64,000 nucleotides of DNA from NCBI RefSeq assembly GCF_000025185.1, contig NC_013720.1, forward strand, positions 5,580,001 to 5,644,000, written 5' to 3'. Source of the stretch: Pirellula staleyi DSM 6068. GTDB taxonomy: Bacteria > Planctomycetota > Planctomycetia > Pirellulales > Pirellulaceae. Shown here in pieces: positions 56,634-64,000 of this stretch; position 1 is the stretch's first letter, and every line of letters begins with the position of its first letter. Below the pieces are notes generated by a model. That model did no database searches and was not told where the DNA came from. It saw only the letters and a program-made list of their open reading frames with translations. The position numbers and the translations under genes were made by a program.

Positions 56634-56895
56634 TCGGTACGGTGGCCTCTCTTGCAGGATGTTGCCAAAACGCAACATCCTGCACGAACCTACGACCGGC
56701 GCTACTCGCACGATTAGTCGCAGGCTCGTCTCCGGCGAGATTCCTTGACCGCCAGAGCCACTAGCGCTCGGCGATTTGTGACGTACGCTTCAGCGATAAA
56801 AAACATCGGCAAACCATCCGCTGCCCAGGCTAGCAACAATGCTGGTCCCCCTTGTCAGACAACACGGTTCGACATCTTTTCGGAGCCTTTCCCTC

Positions 56896-57972
56896 ATGCG
56901 TTTCGCTACTTCCCTCGTACTCGTGCTACTGCTATCCACCGCGCAGCTCGCCTTGGCTGCTGATCCCCCGGCCGGTAAGAAAAACCTGGTTGCCACCGAC
57001 CTGACGCAGGTCGATGCCCATTTCGCGCTGCAGGGGGAATATGCCGGAACCGCCTGGTGGCCGAACTACGGCTACGTTCATGCCGGCCTCCAAGTGGTCG
57101 CTTATGGCGATGGCAAGTTCGAAGCTGCGATGCTGCGTGGTGGTCTTCCAGGAGCAGGCTGGGACTTGTCCCCTCGTCTCACTTTCCAAGGGACGCGCGC
57201 CGGTGACTCGGTTAGCTTCACGTCGGGCGATTTGAAAATCGTCGTCGGCGAATCGGCAGCAGAAGTCTTCTCGGCGGGTGGCAACAGCGTGGGCAAGCTT
57301 GCGAAAGCATCGCGTAAAAGCCCTTCGGAAGGACTTCAGCCCCCTTCAAACGCACGAATTCTGTTCTCGGGCAACGAGACGAGTGCCTTCGAAAAAGCCA
57401 AGGTCACTCCCGATGGACTCTTGCTCGCCGGCTTTCAGACCAAGCAGCCCGTTGGCGACTTCCGCCTGCATGTTGAGTTTCGTACGCCTTACATGCCATA
57501 CGCCAAAGGACAAGCTCGCGGCAATAGCGGCGTCTATATCCAAACGCGCTATGAAGTGCAGGTGCTCGACTCGTTTGGTCTCGAAGGGATCGAGAACGAG
57601 TGTGGAAGCCTCTACCGGCAGAAACGTCCCGATCTGAACATGTGCCTTCCACCTCTGGCCTGGCAAACCTACGACATCTATTTCTCGCAACCGAAATGGT
57701 CGGCCGATGGAAAGACCAAACTGGCCAATGCTCGCATCACCGTGATCCATAACGGCGTGCCGGTGCACTGGCATCGCGAGATCATTGCGAAAACTGGTGG
57801 TGGAAAAGTAGAAGCACCCACGCTGCTGCCGATCAACTTCCAGGATCACGGAAATCCGGTTGCGTTTCGCAACCTCTGGATTGTCGATGGCCAAGGCGAT
57901 TGGGCCGCTCCCAGTGGTCAAACGGCTGGCCGCGGGAGGCTGCTTCGATGGCTTCGTCCACGCTGTCGATAA
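56896..57972 (+). CDS. DUF1080 (3-keto-disaccharide hydrolase-like) exported protein
   Basis: 358 aa from ATG 56896, ten bases after GGAG. Signal peptide (MRFATSLVLVLLLSTAQLALAA). N-terminal part (about 25-150) is a separate beta-rich region. The DUF1080 beta-sandwich (about 165-335) shows FRLHVEFRTPYMP, RGNSGVYIQTRYEVQVLDSFG, CGSLYRQKRPDLN, WQTYDIYF, NGVPVHWHREI, PTLLPINFQDHGNPVAFRNLWIV. DUF1080 proteins include 3-keto-glycoside hydrolases. The last residues (TAGRGRLLRWLRPRCR) are a basic extension that looks unusual for the family. Confidence 0.88.
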   Translation: MRFATSLVLVLLLSTAQLALAADPPAGKKNLVATDLTQVDAHFALQGEYAGTAWWPNYGYVHAGLQVVAYGDGKFEAAMLRGGLPGAGWDLSPRLTFQGTRAGDSVSFTSGDLKIVVGESAAEVFSAGGNSVGKLAKASRKSPSEGLQPPSNARILFSGNETSAFEKAKVTPDGLLLAGFQTKQPVGDFRLHVEFRTPYMPYAKGQARGNSGVYIQTRYEVQVLDSFGLEGIENECGSLYRQKRPDLNMCLPPLAWQTYDIYFSQPKWSADGKTKLANARITVIHNGVPVHWHREIIAKTGGGKVEAPTLLPINFQDHGNPVAFRNLWIVDGQGDWAAPSGQTAGRGRLLRWLRPRCR

Positions 57973-58071
57973 TCCGCCGGTGAAAGTCCATTCGCCTCGT
58001 CCACTCCCGTTTCCGGCAGTGGACGACAGCTTTTGATTTCACTCGCTGAATACCCCAAAACAAAAAACGCA

Positions 58072-59106
58072 CTAACTCGCGCGGTGGCTCATCGATTGCC
58101 ACTGCGCGAGTAGTTTTTTGGCCTTTCCGCTGTCGATCGATTCGGCGGCGATCTCGGCACAGACGAGTTCCGACCGATCGATGCCGCTGGTCCAGAGTGC
58201 CGCAGCAGCGTTGAGCACCACTACATCGCGGCACGCACCTCGCTCCCCTTCCAAAATCGCAGCGATGATCTTGGCCGAGCCTTCGGGGCCGTCGATTTGC
58301 ATCGTTTCTTTGCCAGCTCGCGGCAGTCCAAACTTCTCGGGCTCGAGCGTTCGCTCAGTCACCTCCGCTCCGCCGCTCGAGGAATCCCCTTGCACTTCAC
58401 TCACGCGCGTGGTGGTTTCGAGGGTCACTTCGTCGAGACCATCATCGCCACTTACCACCAGCGAATGTCGAGTGCCGAGCCGAGCGATGGCGCTTGCCAA
58501 AAGTGGCCGCAAATGAGGTTTACCCACGCCGAGCACCTGAAACGGCGCGCCCGCCGGATTACAGAGCGGTCCGAGCAAATTGAAGATCGTGGGAACTGCC
58601 AGCCGCTTGCGTGTCGGCCCGACATGCTTCATCGCCGGATGCAGATGGACAGCAAAACAAAAACAGATGCCGAGTTCTTCAAAGCAATGCTCGACAACCT
58701 CGACCGGAGCATCGACCTTGATCCCAAGCACCGCCAGAACATCGGCCGAGCCCGAGCGGCTGCTGATACTCCGGTTCCCATGCTTGGCGACCGCGACACC
58801 GCTCGCCGCAGTGACGATCGCCGCCGCAGTGCTGATGTTGAACGTGCCACTTCCATCCCCCCCAGTGCCGCAAGTGTCGATCACCACCGGCCTGGAGTGG
58901 CGAATGGGAACCATGTGATCGCGCATGGCGGCAGCAGCGCCGGCGATTTCGTCGGCTGCTTCCCCTTTGGCGCGGAGTCCCAAAAGCAATCGCTCGATTT
59001 CGAGGTCGCTGGCGCGTCCTAGCATCAACAGCGAAACTACCTCACGCATTTCAGGCTGCGAGAGATGCTCGCCACGCTCCACTCGCTCAATCGCCTCCAA
59101 AAGCAT
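58072..59106 (-). CDS. trpD: Anthranilate phosphoribosyltransferase
   Basis: 344 aa from ATG 59106, eight bases after GAGGT. Transfers the ribosyl-5-phosphate of PRPP to anthranilate in tryptophan synthesis. Motifs: VIDTCGTGGDGSGTFNISTAAA, KHGNRSISSRSGSADVLAVLG, HPAMKHVGPTRKRLAVPTIFNLLGPLCNPAG and SGDDGLDEVTL. Length is normal. No other trp genes are adjacent. Confidence 0.96.
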   Translation of the reverse strand: MLLEAIERVERGEHLSQPEMREVVSLLMLGRASDLEIERLLLGLRAKGEAADEIAGAAAAMRDHMVPIRHSRPVVIDTCGTGGDGSGTFNISTAAAIVTAASGVAVAKHGNRSISSRSGSADVLAVLGIKVDAPVEVVEHCFEELGICFCFAVHLHPAMKHVGPTRKRLAVPTIFNLLGPLCNPAGAPFQVLGVGKPHLRPLLASAIARLGTRHSLVVSGDDGLDEVTLETTTRVSEVQGDSSSGGAEVTERTLEPEKFGLPRAGKETMQIDGPEGSAKIIAAILEGERGACRDVVVLNAAAALWTSGIDRSELVCAEIAAESIDSGKAKKLLAQWQSMSHRAS

Positions 59107-59371
59107 GCGTACTACCTCGCTTTAGTCCGGTCTATCAATAAGAGTGTGATGCTGCGGCGCTGGTGAAGGTTCGGATTATACCGGATAGCGGCATCGCGCC
59201 TTGCTGGTTTGGCTCGGTGCGACCTACAATCGAAGACGTGTCGTCGCGCTTGTTCGCGGACACAAGACATGATGTCTGGCACGTTCGCCGGCGACGATCC
59301 GGTAAAAGTGCCTCGTGCATCAGCACCCCCGCACGCGTGCAGAAGCACCCCCAGCGAAAGATTCAGCGGAT

Positions 59372-60313
59372 ATGCCTCGCAAGGTTATCATCGATTGCGA
59401 TCCTGGTATCGACGACGCCGTTGCACTCGCCATGGCGCTGTTTGATCCACGTCTCGAAGTGGTTGCCGTCACGGCTGTGGCTGGCAATGTGTCGTCGGAA
59501 CGAGCGACTTCGAACGTTCAGGCGATTGTCGAACGGCTCGATCCCCCCCGCTATCCCCGTTTGGGGGCAGCCTCGCCCGCCGACGTAGCCCCGGTCGTCG
59601 ACGCGCGGCACCTGCATGGCGACGACGGTTTGGCGAACCTGGGACTGCAAGTTTCCAAACTAGCGCGCCAGCACCCCAGTGAAAAGCTAATTTGCGACGA
59701 AGTCCGAGCCGCTCCTGGCGAGGTTTCGATCCTGTGCCTTGGCCCGCTGACCAACGTCGCTCGCGCCCTTTCACGCGATCCGGGCCTCTCGGAAATGATC
59801 GGTCGGCTGATCATTCTTGGCGGCAGCGTCAAGGCGGTCGGCAACGTCACCCCGTGTGCCGAGTTCAATATCTACGCCGATCCGGCCAGCGCTCGGGCGG
59901 TTTTCCGCTCACCAGTCACCAAAACCCTGATCCCGCTCGACTGCACCGAACAGGTGACGTTTACACTCGACCTGCTCGAGCAGCTTCCCCCCGAACATTC
60001 GCGAGCCGGTCAGCTGCTCCGCAAGCTGCTCCCTTACGCTTTTCGGTCGTACCGCCGCGAAATGGGGCTCGAAAGCATCTTCCTGCATGATGCTCTGGCC
60101 GTGGTAGCAGCCGTCCACCCCGAACTCTTCCCCACTGTCGACATGGCGGGGGACGTGGAGACGATCGGCGAGCTAACGGCGGGGATGACCGTTTTCGATC
60201 GCCGCTCGAACTTCCGAGGGCGTGGCGACATGGAAGTGGCGCTCGAAGTCGACATCGCTGCAGCCACCGATTGCATCGTCCGCAGCCTGGCCGAAGCGGG
60301 CCGCCAGACGTAA
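59372..60313 (+). CDS. Inosine-uridine-preferring-type nucleoside hydrolase
   Basis: 313 aa from ATG 59372 (MPRKVIIDCDPGIDDAVALAMAL). The DxDxxxDD metal site is at residues 8-15. Further motifs: LGPLTNVARALSRDPGL, IILGGSVKAVGNVTPCAEFNIYADPASARAVF and FLHDALAVVAAVHPELF, which complete the Ca-binding/ribose-binding set of the IUNH superfamily. It hydrolyses ribonucleosides to base and ribose for salvage. Cytosolic, no signal peptide. The upstream in-frame extension to 59315 is not used. Confidence 0.93.
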   Translation: MPRKVIIDCDPGIDDAVALAMALFDPRLEVVAVTAVAGNVSSERATSNVQAIVERLDPPRYPRLGAASPADVAPVVDARHLHGDDGLANLGLQVSKLARQHPSEKLICDEVRAAPGEVSILCLGPLTNVARALSRDPGLSEMIGRLIILGGSVKAVGNVTPCAEFNIYADPASARAVFRSPVTKTLIPLDCTEQVTFTLDLLEQLPPEHSRAGQLLRKLLPYAFRSYRREMGLESIFLHDALAVVAAVHPELFPTVDMAGDVETIGELTAGMTVFDRRSNFRGRGDMEVALEVDIAAATDCIVRSLAEAGRQT

Positions 60314-60714
60314 CTTCCAAACAGTCAACGACTTACAGTCGACCACCAGTCTTGGCCTGCGCACTCTTCCCAGCTTACCGCAGGCGATGAGAGCCGAGCT
60401 GCGATCGGCCTCACTGCCGCCCCGGATGGAAGTCTGGGTAAGCTGAAGCGGTCTTACCGCCGAAAATTGAGCTTCGATCGCGTAATCGCTCGAGAAAGCG
60501 CGAACCAACGACCGACCATTAACGTTCGAAGTAGGGCGCTGATGTGCCCCGTAGAAACTTGACACGTCAAGTTGCGCAAGTTCTACTACCTGTTCTGCCC
60601 GCCGATTGTTCCCACCACAAGTCGAGCTGCGCCATCGCTGCCAAACTTCGAACTTTCGATCTGGGCGTTCACCTATCGGGAACATGGTCTTTCACCCATT
60701 GCGGAGTATCGAGG
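60314..60714. promoter_or_regulatory. Intergenic region with a TTGACA-containing inverted repeat
   Basis: 401 bp. CTTGAC-ac-GTCAAG at 60558-60571 is an inverted repeat overlapping a perfect TTGACA, with no good TATAAT at 16-19 bp. It may be a promoter or operator for the small CxxCH gene 144 bp downstream. No coding sequence seen. Confidence 0.4.
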
Positions 60715-61104
60715 ATGAAGAAGGTTTGCCTGACGTTGGCCGGTGGTCTTTTGGTTGTCGCTCTCATGGCGAGCCAAGCTTCGGCCCTCCCTCCATTCAA
60801 CAAAGAATTCACCGCCAAGTACGTCGAAGGCAACAGCAATGCTGCATTCGTCGAAGCTGTTGGCACCGCCAAGTGCAACGCTTGCCACGAAGGTAAGAGC
60901 AAGAAGGACAAGAACGAATACGGCAAGGCTGTTGCCAAGTTCTTGACCAAGGCTGACTTCGAAAAGGTGAAGGCCGACGCCGACGCTGCCAAGAAGTACA
61001 TCGTCGAAGGCCTCGAAAAGGCTGCCGCCGAAAAGAACGCTGCTGGCAAGACCTTCGGCGAACTGATCGCCGCTGGCGAACTCCCAGGCGGACCTGCCCA
61101 GTAG
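60715..61104 (+). CDS. Small secreted CxxCH protein
   Basis: 129 aa from ATG 60715, with GGAG ten bases upstream. Signal peptide MKKVCLTLAGGLLVVALMASQASA. A single heme c attachment motif, CNACH (about residues 53-57), in GTAKCNACHEGKSKKDKNEYG. The remaining residues are helical and very Lys/Ala/Glu-rich (FEKVKADADAAKKYIVEGLEKAAAEKNAAGK). No clear axial Met is seen, so it may bind heme differently or be a vestigial cytochrome. Strong Shine-Dalgarno and terminator suggest good expression. Planctomycete-typical. Confidence 0.8.
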   Translation: MKKVCLTLAGGLLVVALMASQASALPPFNKEFTAKYVEGNSNAAFVEAVGTAKCNACHEGKSKKDKNEYGKAVAKFLTKADFEKVKADADAAKKYIVEGLEKAAAEKNAAGKTFGELIAAGELPGGPAQ

Positions 61105-61162
61105 TTTTTCGCCCGCTCGCTTGAGACGCGACTCATCGCCCCTCAAGCTCAGCATGAACATC

Positions 61163-61206
61163 AAACGGCTGACTGGACATCACATCCAGCCAGCCGTTTT
61201 TGTTTT
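61163..61206 (+). terminator. Intrinsic terminator after the CxxCH gene
   Basis: 9-bp stem AAACGGCTG/CAGCCGTTT (61163-61171 with 61191-61199) followed directly by TTTGTTTTC. 59 bp after the stop codon. Confidence 0.85.
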
Positions 61207-61238
61207 CTTGTTGCAGCTTGTCGCTGAGCGACTCGGCT

Positions 61239-62192
61239 CTAGGGGACGCTCGCGACCTCAATCACCACCCGAGCTTCAAAACTTTCCCCCGGCGGAAGGA
61301 TGATCAGCCCGGAATTGTTTTGCGACGTCGCAAGATGGATCGCACCAGGGACGCAGCTGTAGGGCTCGATGCAGATCGCCTCGCGATGGGGCGGCGTATA
61401 GACCACGCATTCACGAAACGGCGATCCAAATCGAATCTTCGTACTGATCTTCGACCCAGGATCAAAAATCTCACTCTCGAACTCACCGCCGGGCATCGCC
61501 AGGTCGGTCAGCACATCGTCGTACTGCATGGCTCCAAACGACTGACCTGCTGCCAGTGTCGCCGCATTCTCGAGGTCGATGACGCGACCACTCGGAATCA
61601 TATCGATCAGCTCCCATTTTTTGGCCGCTGGGATTTTTACGACGCAGTCGCTGGCGGAAGCTCCCCCTTGGGGAACGCGAAAGTAAGGATGGGTCCCGAG
61701 TCCACAAGGAAGCGGCTGACTATCGACATTCGTAGCGACGTAGTCCATCTCCAGCCCACTGCTGGTGAGTCGATACGTTGCCTCGAGCTGAAAGTCGGCC
61801 GGCCACAACTGACGCAGGCTCGGGTCGGATTTAAAGGCCTGAAAACGGGCCTTCACGTGCGACGTCGATTGCTCCACCACTTCCCAGGGGCGCGTGTGGC
61901 AAAAGCCGTGAATCGCATTGCCTTTGTTCTCGGCCGGAAGCTGATATTCCTGGCCATTCCAGCTGAATTTGCCCGCAGCAATGCGTCCTGGGAAGGGAAA
62001 CAGCAGCGGAATTCCGCTGCTGCTCGCGCGAATGGTTCCGGTATGAAAATCGGGATGCGACCAAAGCACATCCACCGACTTGCCACCGACCTGCATCAGC
62101 AGCTTGTAGCAATTCATCCCCAAACTGGCGAGGATCGCGGCTTCACTTCCAGTCGCTTCATCACGCAGCACGACGTTGTGGGGTGCAGTCAT
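61239..62192 (-). CDS. Aldose 1-epimerase family protein
   Basis: 317 aa. Galactose mutarotase-like beta-sandwich: GIPLLFPFPGRIAAGKFSWNG, NAIHGFCHTRPWEV with the conserved His, LPCGLGTHPYFRVP with the second conserved His, YTPPHREAICIEPYSCVPGA with the catalytic Glu near the C-terminus. Interconverts alpha and beta anomers of hexoses or a phosphorylated sugar. ATG at 62192; upstream GAGAAAG. Convergent with the CxxCH gene. The membrane-protein gene upstream ends 55 bp away. Confidence 0.9.
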   Translation of the reverse strand: MTAPHNVVLRDEATGSEAAILASLGMNCYKLLMQVGGKSVDVLWSHPDFHTGTIRASSSGIPLLFPFPGRIAAGKFSWNGQEYQLPAENKGNAIHGFCHTRPWEVVEQSTSHVKARFQAFKSDPSLRQLWPADFQLEATYRLTSSGLEMDYVATNVDSQPLPCGLGTHPYFRVPQGGASASDCVVKIPAAKKWELIDMIPSGRVIDLENAATLAAGQSFGAMQYDDVLTDLAMPGGEFESEIFDPGSKISTKIRFGSPFRECVVYTPPHREAICIEPYSCVPGAIHLATSQNNSGLIILPPGESFEARVVIEVASVP

Positions 62193-62247
62193 TTTCTTCG
62201 TAACTTTCTCGAGAGCGGTCGGTGTGAAAAATCGAGCGAGAAACCGA

Positions 62248-63246
62248 TCAAGATCGAGATGGCAACCGATCGGTCAGCTGGGCCGCTTGTGGCGGAGGAT
62301 TGCGTTTCTTTCGCGCCGCTTCTCGCCCGGCGTGATGCATGCCGGTCATCAGCACGACAGTCGCCACCATCAGAATCATCGCGCGGATCATATCGCGCCG
62401 CGTAACATCCCCCAGCGCAATGGCGGCGAGTTGCCGCATCAACCAAAACGCTGCGCCAAGCGAGAGCAAAAACAGCGTGGTGGCAATCGGATCGCTCCCC
62501 ATCAGCTGCGACTGAAGACCAGTTCCCATCACCGACAGCGACCACAAACCGGTCGGGAGTTGCAGCAGCGTGGGCCCCAGCGAGAGCCAGGCACCTGCCA
62601 CGGCCAGCCCTTCCCCTTCGCGCCGAGCCGTTTCGTCCTCTCCCGCTTGTTTCATCACTCGCAGTGCATAACCGAGCACCATCATGCCACTCACGGCCAA
62701 ACAGGCGAGCACCACATGCACGGCGACACTCGCAATCTCCCCTCGCACCAGTTGCTCGCGGAACAAAGCCCCCTTGATTGGCTCGCCGCTGATTGCCGCT
62801 TCATCACGCAGCGTCGAGCCGATGAGAAACAGCACCGGAAAGTGATAGAGCAAGTTGGTGCCAGCAAACAGGAGCAGCCCCATTCGCGAAAGGAACGCCC
62901 AGCGACCGATCGCTCCTGGGGCAGCCCAGTAGCGGTAGACCACCATGATCGCTAGCGAAATCAGCAGTTCGAGCGTCGCCATCTCGGCCTTGTGACGCAG
63001 CCGAGTGGTCCATAACTGGGCGAACTCCGGCGAGTAGAGGAGCGCGACAAGTACGGCTCCTAGCAGCGAACCAATCAGCAGACCGGCAATCGTGGCGCTG
63101 GCCAAATAGTTGGCAGCACCGCGCCACAGCGAACTGCCGCGCGACGCTTTCCACTCGAGAAACATCAGTGTGATCGGTCCCCCCGCCCCGACATTCATGG
63201 CCAGCAGGTGGGCGGAGAGAATCAGGATATGCAGAGCAAAGACCAA
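62248..63246 (-). CDS. Multi-pass membrane protein of unknown function
   Basis: 332 aa from TTG 63246, ten bases after GAGGA. About eight membrane helices (for example VFALHILILSAHLLAM, AGLLIGSLLGAVLVALL, ELLISLAIMVVYRYW, ASVAVHVVLACLAVSGMMV, TLFLLSLGAAFWLM, RAMILMVATVVLM), with conserved-looking His in the first and fifth helices (LHILILSAH, AVHVV), which could bind heme or metal. It ends in a short basic tail (RKKRNPPPQ). I do not recognise a family. Gene 55 bp upstream of the aldose epimerase on the same strand. Confidence 0.65.
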   Translation of the reverse strand: MVFALHILILSAHLLAMNVGAGGPITLMFLEWKASRGSSLWRGAANYLASATIAGLLIGSLLGAVLVALLYSPEFAQLWTTRLRHKAEMATLELLISLAIMVVYRYWAAPGAIGRWAFLSRMGLLLFAGTNLLYHFPVLFLIGSTLRDEAAISGEPIKGALFREQLVRGEIASVAVHVVLACLAVSGMMVLGYALRVMKQAGEDETARREGEGLAVAGAWLSLGPTLLQLPTGLWSLSVMGTGLQSQLMGSDPIATTLFLLSLGAAFWLMRQLAAIALGDVTRRDMIRAMILMVATVVLMTGMHHAGREAARKKRNPPPQAAQLTDRLPSRS

Positions 63247-63541
63247 CGGAGTAGTCCTCGGTGGAGTGAATCGTCGGCAGTTCGAACCTTAGCGGTCCGA
63301 ATCGGAGTGAGGGTCAAGCATGAAGCTCAACCGATTAGTATAGCGACCCGTCTTCAGCATGCAGACTAGCGCTGCTCGAACTCGCGAAAGAGCCGATTTG
63401 GAGCCCTCGAGTGCGAATTCTAGGGTTAGCAGCAGCAGGGTTTTCGATTATCCTAGGCATACGAATTATGCCACTTTATCCGCTGCGCGAACCGATCGAT
63501 GTCAGCGGCAACACGCGACTTACCTTTCAGACGGATCTGAC

Positions 63542-64000
63542 GTGAAGCAAGCCATCACCTGCGTGATTCCGGTGCTCAATGAAGCGGAGAGCCTTCGTCC
63601 GCTCTATCAGGAGATCATGACGGTCGCTACCGAGCAAAACTACGATCTGGAGATCGTGTTTGTCGACGACGGAAGCACCGATTCATCGTGGAAAGTCATC
63701 GAGTCGCTGGTCGAGGAAGATCCTCGCGTGCAAGCGATTCGTTTTCGTCGCAACTTCGGAAAAGCGGCTGCACTCTCGGCTGGTTTTGCTGCCGCCACGG
63801 GCGACATCGTCTTCACCCTCGATGCCGACCTGCAAGACGATCCGCAAGAGATGCCCCGATTCCTCGAAGAGATGGACCGTGGCTTCGACGTGGTGAGTGG
63901 CTGGAAGCAAGTGCGGCACGACCCCTGGCACAAAGTGGGCCCCTCGCGCGTTTTCAATTGGCTGGTGGGTCGACTCACTGGCGTGAAACTGCACGATCAC
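63542..64000 (+). CDS. Family 2 glycosyltransferase (partial, C-terminus beyond window)
   Basis: 153 codons from GTG 63542 (MKQAITCVIPVLNEAESL), open at the window edge. GT-A fold of the DPM1/ArnC-like GT2 group: VIPVLNE, IVFVDDGSTDSSW, FRRNFGKAAALSAGFAAATGD, FTLDADLQDDPQEMPRF with the DxD-type LDADLQDDP, and the start of the SGWKQVRHDP segment. Likely transfers a sugar to a lipid carrier, such as undecaprenyl phosphate. The membrane helices expected downstream lie outside. A 25-codon frame from ATG 63468 overlaps the start. Confidence 0.92.
   Translation, partial: MKQAITCVIPVLNEAESLRPLYQEIMTVATEQNYDLEIVFVDDGSTDSSWKVIESLVEEDPRVQAIRFRRNFGKAAALSAGFAAATGDIVFTLDADLQDDPQEMPRFLEEMDRGFDVVSGWKQVRHDPWHKVGPSRVFNWLVGRLTGVKLHDH

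Noticed and set aside
63279-63320. GTTCGAACC resembling a tRNA T-loop
   Set aside because: No acceptor stem, anticodon arm or CCA-compatible end could be built around it on either strand; it is also palindromic by chance.

Overview
The window looks like chromosome of a planctomycete, most likely a Pirellulaceae member close to Pirellula; the exact species is inference. The evidence is the gene content: planctomycete-typical families (DUF1559 prepilin-like protein, DUF1501, DUF1549/DUF1553 with cytochrome-like CxxCH motifs, DUF1080, an SHD1 domain, TIGR04222, a PDZ-bearing YidC), moderately high GC, many GTG/TTG starts, short operons, and lipid A genes. No rRNA, tRNA, CRISPR array, phage or insertion sequence was found.

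Layout. 0-6.3 kb: a partial FHA-EAL signalling protein, a ComEA-like helix-hairpin-helix protein, two single-pass membrane proteins sharing one extracytoplasmic domain but with different cytosolic modules (GYF-like versus zinc ribbon), and an SDR epimerase; a 740-bp gap between them is packed with palindromes. 6.5-7.1 kb: a DUF104/VapC toxin-antitoxin pair. 7.3-10.2 kb: guaB overlapped by a secreted SHD1-domain protein. 10.5-14.8 kb: an enolase-superfamily dehydratase, a large secreted protein with an NPCBM-like C-terminus, and a small LTxxQ-like protein. 15.3-22 kb (minus): a DUF1501 plus DUF1549/1553 pair, then an ECF sigma/anti-sigma/coiled-coil operon. 22.3-24.5 kb: an ABC-2-type permease and a small conserved protein. 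24.8-31.4 kb (minus): two multidomain histidine kinases, an Rcp1-type response regulator and a HEAT-repeat protein. 31.6-34.7 kb (minus): a Gfo/Idh/MocA oxidoreductase, a DUF151 nuclease and tsaB. 35-38.4 kb: tandem metallophosphoesterases, then a DUF1559 protein with a lipoprotein. 38.7-42.7 kb: yidC and mnmE. 43.6-48.2 kb (minus): hom, a COG3635 phosphoglycerate-mutase-like gene and lysC, which together look like a threonine pathway cluster. 48.6-50.7 kb: lpxD and lpxI. 50.8-53.5 kb (minus): a TIGR04222 membrane protein and purC. 53.8-64 kb: a GH10-like protein without the catalytic glutamates, an SMP-30-type lactonase, a DUF1080 protein, trpD, a nucleoside hydrolase, a small secreted CxxCH protein, an aldose epimerase, a membrane protein and a truncated family-2 glycosyltransferase.

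What stands out: the hom/COG3635/lysC arrangement, which suggests the mutase-like protein acts as the homoserine kinase; a two-copy two-hairpin element (about 3.53 and 55.33 kb) and a second palindrome family with a compensatory change; the membrane-protein paralogues with swapped cytosolic domains; and the catalytically altered GH10-fold protein. Boundaries and families come from reading the sequence only; no database search was run.
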